Assembly (NCBI GenBank): GCA_012295275.1
Contig: CM022675.1
Coordinates: 5,129,352-5,154,351 of the forward strand
From: Chrysomallon squamiferum
Lineage: Eukaryota > Mollusca > Gastropoda > Neomphalida > Peltospiridae
Direction: 5' to 3'
Length of the DNA: 25,000 nucleotides
Part shown: in pieces, positions 19,082 to 25,000 of the stretch
How positions within the stretch are numbered: position 1 is the stretch's first letter
Layout: every line of letters starts with the position of its first letter
Position numbers and translations under genes: made by a program
Notes under the pieces: generated by a model
The model's database searches: none
What the model saw: only the letters and a program-made list of their open reading frames with translations
What the model was told of the DNA's origin: nothing

Positions 19082-19258
19082 CCACACCCCAGTCTGTGTA
19101 GACATACTGCCTCGACTAACAATCAAATTCCCACTAGGAAATCAGAAATCTCTGATAACGTCCACGACAATTCCGACAACAACGACAACGTTTCTGAAGG
19201 CAGTGGACATTTTTATTTTGTTCTGGAAAATTCTGATAGAAAAGAATCTCAGCAATAA
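19082..19258 (+). other. Post-stop open extension, unit 2
   Basis: Open for 58 codons after the tail stop in the same frame, with RKSEISDNVHDNSDNNDNVS and then VLENSDRKESQQ, stop TAA at 19256-19258. Differs from unit 1 by an in-frame 3-base indel over the shared part. Confidence 0.4.
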
Positions 19259-19312
19259 CTCGATCGATATTTTGATCCAAAAATTGTTCCATGTTAAGTG
19301 TCTCATACCATA

Positions 19313-19379
<67 letters not shown>

Positions 19380-19902
19380 TAACATCATCATCATCATTAT
19401 GCATTAGTACCATTTTTTATTATTTTATTATTTATTTTATTTTTTTTTTGATGTTGTTGTTTTAAACACGATGTTAATATGTTTTATTATTTACCACTTT
19501 TTTTATTGTTTGATTATTTGTATTATTATTTTTACCTTTTACTTTGTATTTGTACTTTATCTAAATGAACTTTTCTTCAGTGCGATGTATTTTTAACTTA
19601 TTTCTTATTTTTTATTTTTCTATTATTATCATTTGTTATTTTTATTATTTATTTATGCTTTGTTGGTTTATTATTATTATTTTTTCTTATTATTATAAAA
19701 GGTTACGGAAAGTTTATTCAAAATTCAGAAATCCTAAATTCTAGTTTGTGATGTGTTATAGTTTTCCAATATATGAAGCAATCACAAGCCTTACTTTATG
19801 CAAAAATTTATTACAAATATTATATAAAATACCTGAGGACAATCTGTATATTTTTGCACGTGTATATATGTCTCTATGTGTCTATGTATGTTTGTATATA
19901 TA
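19259..19902. other. 3' flank of unit 2
   Basis: TTA microsatellite at 19315-19379, then AT-rich sequence shared with 13500-13900 and 190-400. No gene. Confidence 0.65.
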
Positions 19903-20671
19903 CAGTGGTACCTCGATTTACGAGTGTCTAACTTACGAGTTTTTCGAGTTACGAGCAGTCGCCCGGCGAATTTTTTGCTTTCAGTGGCGAGCCAAAATCC
20001 GAGTTACGACCGAGTTTCAGATACACTGCCGTTAGTTGGCGCAACGAACAACACAACATCCGCCCAGCATTCCGCGTCTCACTCGTTTACTTCACGTGGT
20101 TACCTCACCGCGGAAGCATGTCTGTTCTGTTATGGTCGTGTTTTTCTGTAATTTTCGCAAATTTCTTTTTTCTGAACATGGATCCTAAGAAAGTGAGTGC
20201 AAAGGACAGTGCTGAGAAGAAGAAGCGGATGATGTCCATTGAATTAAAGGATGAAATCACAGAAAAACATGATCAAGGAGTGCATATAGTCGACTTGGCT
20301 AGGCAGTACGAGCGTAGTACTTCTACAATATGTACCATACTGAAGTTGAAGGAGTCGATAAAGGCTGTAACTCCAGTCAAAGGCGTTAAAATAATTTGTC
20401 TGATCTCCAAGATAAATACAATTTACAAAACCAAGTTATTTCTTTACATTATCTTTTATTTTGTGTTTATACAATATTTTTCATTCATAAAAACATTTTT
20501 TTATTTATTTAAAAACACGTTACAATAATTTTGTGTGATTTTTTGTTGTCTGGAACGGATTATTAGTATTTCAATTAATTTCAGTTGGCAAAATTGATTT
20601 GATATACGAACAAATTGAGATTCGAGCTCGGTCACAGAACGAATTAAACTCGTAAGTCAAGGTACCACTTG
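19903..20671 (+). mobile_element. Internally deleted Tigger/pogo-like DNA transposon
   Basis: The ends are imperfect inverted repeats: CAGTGGTACCTCGATTTACG at the left, and a right end whose complement reads CAAGTGGTACCTTGACTTAC. A TA dinucleotide flanks the left end, as expected for this Tc1/mariner branch. An ORF from 20178 encodes the N-terminal helix-turn-helix part of a CENP-B/Tigger transposase and then runs into non-coding sequence, so the catalytic DDE region is missing. The element is non-autonomous. Confidence 0.86.
20178..20393 (+). pseudogene. Tigger transposase N-terminal fragment (CENP-B-like HTH)
   Basis: Reads MDPKKVSAKDSAEKKKRMMS, then LKDEITEKHDQGVHIVDLAR, then ERSTSTICTILK and SIKAVTPVKGVKI. 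This is the CENP-B-type N-terminal DNA-binding region of Tigger transposases. Homology stops at about 20393, marking the internal deletion. The frame stays open to 20528 through unrelated AT-rich sequence. Confidence 0.84.
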
Positions 20672-21384
20672 ATATCTATATATAGTAAAATAATAAATGA
20701 AAAACATCAAGGTAAAAAAGAAAATATATATCTTTATATTACATTACTTCATATTATATACCTATTCTATATAATCATCTAATGATATTTTAATATTTTA
20801 TTTTAATAATTTTTCATATACGTTTTTCATTTTCTGTTTCGTACTCGAAGTCTGTATTATATTAACATTTTTAGTATTAATTTAACTTTATTGTGAAACA
20901 GTAAATCTCGCAACTATTCAAATAGATTACCTGGTATTTCGAAATATTTTCACTTTCGAACGATTGATTTATTCCCTGTTTCAAGTGCTATGTGAAGAAA
21001 AACTGGACAAATGGGAAAATTTGAATTCTAAATTTTCTGTTTATTGCGCCAGTGTTATTTGGTATTGTGAAGAAAAAGTTTTTAGTTTAACTGAAAGTAC
21101 TTTGGAACAGCGGCCATTTTGTTATGTTTCTCGAACGTGTTTCACTAACATCGTTCATACACTACTTGTTACGTTCTCGAGGTTTTGTCTACGAGTTTTC
21201 TTCATATAAACAGCCTCGACCAAACACAAATCTTATTTTGATCTGTTTTTCCAGTATAAAAGGTTTTGTCACCCGAAAGTAGAAAAGCTTTATTAAAAAT
21301 TTCTGTAAAGTCTGTTAACTATTTTCCAGAGAAAATGTCGCTTCAGAACGGGCCTTTGAAGTTTGAAATTAAAAAATTACATCG
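20672..21384. other. Conserved inter-unit flank with TATAAAA block
   Basis: No gene. Bases 20860-21320 match 630-1080 (GGAACAGCGGCCATTTTGT, ACACTACTTGTTACGTTC, CAGCCTCGACCAAACACAAA). TATAAAA at 21255-21261. Confidence 0.65.
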
Positions 21385-21434
<50 letters not shown>

Positions 21435-21436
21435 TT

Positions 21437-21493
<57 letters not shown>

Positions 21494-21494
21494 G
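21385..21494. repeat. CA/CT compound microsatellite
   Basis: CA run, CT run, then further CA and CT alternation. Confidence 0.92.
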
Positions 21495-21539
21495 TGCGCT
21501 GTCTTTCTAGAGGTATATTCGTGTTTATGTGGGTTATAT

Positions 21540-21876
21540 TACATTTCAGTATTTGCAGTGACGAGCTCTCTAAATGAGGGAACTACAACTGTGAAACTTA
21601 GTATAATGTAATATATTAATTTTATTTTAAATGTTTTGGTGAGACAACTGTTCTTGAAATCTCGCCATCTTGGCATGACTGCTTTTGAGGCTTCACAGAC
21701 TGGGTCCATCTGTATAAACAGTGTGAAGTTCTAGTTAACTGATTACAACAACAAACAGCAAACTTTAACTAACAGAGTGACTATCATCTCAAACCAGTAT
21801 TATCAGTCACTTATTTCTCACAGATCATATATATTTAATTGTAAATTTAATAACAATAATAATAATAATAATAATA

Positions 21877-21955
<79 letters not shown>

Positions 21956-22559
21956 GTCATCCTGAACATTAGCTGGTAATACGTATACGTGAAAACAAGC
22001 CGTGAACACGTCTACATGAAAATAAGCTGGGAATAGGTATTTATGTGAAAATTAGCTGGGAACAGCTGGATATGAAAATATGTTGTGAATTGGTGGAAAT
22101 AAACTGTATTTATATTTTGTGTGTTTGTATGTGTATGTGTCTAGATGTATGTATATATACATATATGTATGTAACTGTATATGCATTTGTGAATGTACGT
22201 GTGTATGTATGTATGTAATTCATTGTATTGTACTAGTAGTTACATTAGTAAAGCGGACGTATCATTTCTAATCACACGACACAAAGTTACAAACAATGTA
22301 TTCTGTAATCTAAGTAGCCAGTCATTGATCAAGCTTTACTGTGAAGCGACTAGCTGTTTGGGCTAAGGTTCCAGTTGATGGATTCTATGTCTAACAGACT
22401 CGTGGGTTTTGTTACTGATTAATATCTAAGGTTCCAGTTGATGTTCTATATCTATTAATATTACTATTAATATCTAAGGTTCCAGTTGATGGATTCTATA
22501 TCTAACAGACTCGTGGGTTTTGTTTGATTACTCTGTGTATTAATATCTACTAACTTGAT
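21540..22559. other. Upstream flank of unit 3
   Basis: Bases 21560-21850 match 6010-6330 (shared AACAGAGTGACTATCATCTC). AAT microsatellite at 21855-21953. Bases 22364-22510 contain three copies of TAAGGTTCCAGTTGAT and two of CTAACAGACTCGTGGGTTTT within about 120 bases. No gene. Confidence 0.65.
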
Positions 22560-22642
22560 GGTTTTAGCAAAGCTCGGTTTTATATCGACTTGGTTAAGAA
22601 ATTTCGGATATAAAAATAAAGAGAAGAACACAAAAAGAAATA
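22560..22642 (+). promoter_or_regulatory. Candidate core promoter of unit 3
   Basis: TTTTATAT at 22578-22585, about 60 bases before the ATG, inside a block shared with the unit 1 promoter region (GCAAAGCTCGGTTTTATAT and AAGAAATTTCG). Confidence 0.42.
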
Positions 22643-22709
22643 ATGAATTTAGTAACAGCAGTGATTATATTAACGATCTACAATCAGGTTACAGGTGCAG
22701 AAAGACTAA
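22643..22709 (+). CDS. Unit 3 exon 1: signal peptide
   Basis: 67 bases, ATG to ACTAA|GTAAGT, phase 1. Only a few changes from unit 1 (Met to Ile in the hydrophobic core). Confidence 0.77.
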
Positions 22710-24834
22710 GTAAGTTTTGCTTTAATTTATTTAAATTAACTGTATGTTACACTTCAAGTCTTTTCAAATATGTATAAGGGAGGGGGACATAACTTAAAAT
22801 TTTAAAGTTTATTTAAGTTTTATTCGTTGATTAAAAGGGATTTTAGAATTGTTATTTCTTGTATATGCTGATTATATTTCAAAGTACAGAAGCAGACCAT
22901 TTTCAAAATAGCGTCTACTGAATGTTTAATGGAGTTTTAACATGAAATGCTTGTATCATAGTTAATAATAACAAGAACAACAGCAAAACACAAACAGAAA
23001 TAATGATAGTGATGAAAATCAAAATAACTGCGTAGCCTAACAATAAAAGGTAATACAATTTAAACAGTTTCCATTTCAGATAACATGTCTTAATAGGTAA
23101 AAATATTACATAATACCATAAAAGAGCAGGTTTTAACACAATATCTTTTAAAAATACACTCCTTACTATAAACGGAAAATTACTTAAAATAGCCTTACAT
23201 AACTTAATTATAAGTTGTTATCTAACATAGCATAACTAAAATAATAACACAGCAGTATTACATGTTTCAATATGACATATCTTGACTCAAGCAGAGTATA
23301 GCTTAAAACAATTAATATTTATAAATTTCTGCAACATATTTCAAAATAAATAATTAAGATAATTATTAATAAATTAACACAGGTCCGTGGTCTGACAGAA
23401 AACAAGAAGAAATGTTAGAAGAATATTTTACACTGGATAAAAAACAAACTTGGTGGGAGGCAGCGTATTCTGGCTGTGAGGAGGCAGGAGGCAGACTCGT
23501 TGTTCATCATTCTGGTTTAGACGAAAACAAACTTTTTTCTGTAATGGAAAAAGACACAAACTATTGGGTAGGAGCTTTTGAGACGTTTACACCGTGGATG
23601 TGGACTGGTAGGTATAATTTATTTTTAATCTCAATTTAGAAAATAAATAATATTTTAGTGGTAGCTTTTCCTCCAGTGCAGATTCTCGCTCAGTTTTCCA
23701 GCTGAATCCTCCTTGTTCAAGATATTCTGATGTGACACGAAACATTTCCTCTCCTGTTGTTTCTCGTTGCCTTGCAAAACAGGAAACACACATTGGCCAG
23801 GAGATGAACACGTCCACTGATATCAGAAGACTCATCAAGTTGCAATGCGTATCTTTTCCAAAACAATCTTTTCTGTGTCTGCGGACACGTCATCAATGCG
23901 TCTGTGTTATTTGACAGAGGAACTTTGACTACTTCTTTAACCGCGTCAGGGCTGAACATCACATTTACAACGGCTTTGATGTCAGGTAGTTTTAATGTCT
24001 CTGCCTGTGTGCGACTTTTTCAAATTTGGCTACAAGTTCAGCTACTAAGTAACTAGCTTTGAGAGCTCTCACAGACACCGTTGTAGTTTTTCTCATAAAG
24101 CCTGCTGTTCCTCCGTGTTTTATCGCAGGCAAACTAAATAGTCTGTGTTGTTGCTTTGAAGTGACGAATGTTTCGTTTGGAGATGGTGTTTAAGCTTGTT
24201 TCTGACCATGCACTGTTGTTAACCTTTTGCCCACACACCAAGCAAAGAGTTAGTGCAGCAGGATCCCAATAAAAGTAAATCGAAACGAAAGATAACTTTC
24301 ACTGTGTGTTCTTGAACTCAGCGAGTTTGCTTTCCTTGACCACCGCTCACATTACTCTTTTCACTCGCATTAGAATTTTGTCCAGGGTCCCGTTCGGAGT
24401 CTTCATTTTTTCAAATATTCATCTATCGCTGTACGTCTTCTCGACGACACCTCTCAAATACATCACTAATTCTGTTGTCTTAAGTTAACAACGTCATTAT
24501 TGCGGCGCTGATTCAGCCTGCAGGTCATGGAAGAGTATTTAATTACTTCGCCAGTCTCTACACTGCAGACACAACCGTACAAACATAGGTAGTTACTAAA
24601 TAATATTTGATCTATTTATTTATATTTTTTTATTCAGTTTTTGTATTATATTTTTTTGTATTATTTTATTATTGATTGTTGTTATTGTTGTTTTCAGAGA
24701 CCAATGACAAATTATTCCAGTACGTTGGAGATATCGATGTTGGGAGTTTGAGTAGTAAATACTCAATACAAGACAGTGATGCTTTTAAATGTTTCCAGCA
24801 ACGCAAACCAAGTAATGGAAGAATTGGTTTACAG
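22643..24834 (+). CDS. Unit 3: receptor copy, 5' part only (window-truncated)
   Basis: Exons 22643-22709, 23383-23607 and 24698-24834 have the same lengths (67, 225, 137) and phases as exons 1 to 3 of unit 1. Exon 1 encodes MNLVTAVIILTIYNQVTG plus AERL. Exon 2 keeps WWEAAYSGCEEAGG, YWVGAF and WMWTG. Exon 3 ends IGLQ before GTTAGT. No frame lesion is seen. Exon 3 is far more diverged from unit 1 than exon 2, hinting at uneven gene conversion or diversifying change in the WSC part. The rest of the gene lies beyond the right edge. Confidence 0.74.
22710..23382. other. Unit 3 intron 1
   Basis: AT-rich; matches 4640-5410 of unit 1 but lacks the duplicated flank and broken exon 2. At 673 bases it probably shows the ancestral intron length. 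Confidence 0.7.
23383..23607 (+). CDS. Unit 3 exon 2: first half of CTLD-1
   Basis: 225 bases after AACACAG, donor GACTG|GTAGG. Differs from unit 1 exon 2 at a handful of codons (for example SVMEKDTNYWVGAFETFTPW), in the loop before and after the WVG core. Confidence 0.8.
23648..24608 (-). mobile_element. Degenerate hAT-family element (BED finger type) in unit 3 intron 2
   Basis: The two sides carry the same 12 bases, TAAATAATATTT, at 23644-23655 and 24597-24608, consistent with an 8-bp hAT target duplication in AT-rich DNA. Inside the repeats the ends read TAGTGGTAG and, on the other strand, GTAACTACC. The minus strand encodes transposase pieces. Unit 1 intron 2 is only 87 bases, so the insertion explains the 1090-base intron here. 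Confidence 0.74.
23690..24300 (-). pseudogene. Broken hAT/BED-type transposase (ZBED/SCAND3-like)
   Basis: On the minus strand, from high to low coordinates, the sequence reads ESYLSFRFTFI, LVCGQKVNN, HGGTAGFMRKT, KASYLVAELVAKFEKVAH, FSPDAVKEVVKVPLSN, ALQLDESSDISG, LLANVCF and TTGEEMFRVTSEYLEQ. Order and motifs match the N-terminal half of BED-finger hAT transposases. Several frameshifts and stops separate the pieces and the C-terminal half is missing. Not functional. Confidence 0.82.
24698..24834 (+). CDS. Unit 3 exon 3: first part of WSC-like module
   Basis: After TTTTCAG it encodes ETNDKLFQYVGDIDVGSL, then SDAFKCFQQRKP and GRIGLQ, donor GTTAGT. Relative to unit 1 the second cysteine of C-x3-C is replaced (CFQQ against CFIK-C), so this WSC copy may lack one disulfide. 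Confidence 0.72.
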
Positions 24835-25000
24835 GTTAGTAAATTCTTCTCTTCATAAAGTCTGAATTAAAAACAAAAAGTGTTTAATGTATACTTGTTT
24901 TAGGTTACCTGAAACACACACATACAAACGGGAAACACAGACAGTTATACTTCTACTATTAAACTGTCATTGCGAAAACCACTTCATCATCATCTTCTTC
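24835..25000. other. Start of unit 3 intron 3
   Basis: Non-coding, with CA and CATCATC-like sequence at the window end. The next exon (rest of the WSC module) should lie beyond. Confidence 0.55.

Noticed and set aside
18501-19382. 293-codon open frame overlapping the unit 2 tail
   Set aside because: Out of frame with the tail conserved in unit 1 and ends in poly-Ile from a TTA microsatellite. It is open because the ACA/ACT-rich tail has few stops in that frame; unit 1 shows the same shadow at 12489-12818.
20964-21209. 81-codon frame in the inter-unit flank
   Set aside because: The homologous region at 700-960 does not keep the frame, so it is not a conserved gene.

Overview
The window looks like nuclear DNA of an animal, most likely an invertebrate and perhaps a mollusc. 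The reasons are short GT-AG exons separated by AT-rich introns, very heavy microsatellite load, TTAGGG-type telomere repeats, Tigger and hAT transposon remains, and a tandemly duplicated gene family with C-type lectin and WSC-like domains. The taxon is an inference; no species is identified.

The main content is a tandem array of one cell-surface receptor family, all on the plus strand. Unit 1 (exons between 4572 and 13015) has the full layout: signal peptide, first half of a C-type lectin-like domain (CTLD), a WSC-like cysteine module, the second half of that CTLD, a second degenerate CTLD, a Thr/Ser-rich stalk, one membrane helix, and a cytoplasmic tail with repeated tyrosine motifs. Unit 2 (about 15417 to 19081) keeps only the second CTLD, stalk, membrane helix and a longer tail. 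It has no exons 1 to 5 and carries two reading-frame lesions. Unit 3 (22643 to the window end) has exons 1 to 3 and runs off the right edge. Bases 120 to 1060 match the flanks downstream of units 1 and 2, so another unit probably lies to the left.

Layout: 1-1060, 3' flank of a unit outside the window; 1100-1545, inverted repeat; 1680-4571, upstream flank of unit 1 with a decayed 48-bp minisatellite; 4572-13015, unit 1, whose first intron holds a broken exon 2 and a second copy of the upstream flank; 13016-14430, 3' flank; 14430-15400, a roughly 178-bp satellite whose units carry telomere-type repeats; 15417-19081, unit 2, split by a GT-rich block of about 900 bp; 19082-21320, 3' flank with an internally deleted Tigger element; 21320-22642, upstream flank of unit 3; 22643-24834, unit 3, with a dead hAT element in intron 2.

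The architecture suggests receptors that bind something outside the cell through CTLD/WSC modules and signal through SH2-type adaptors on phosphorylated tail tyrosines, as innate immune receptors do. That role is inferred from domains only. Unit 1 also has one unresolved frame break, between exons 4 and 5. Some lesions may be assembly indels rather than real mutations, because the surrounding sequence is highly repetitive.
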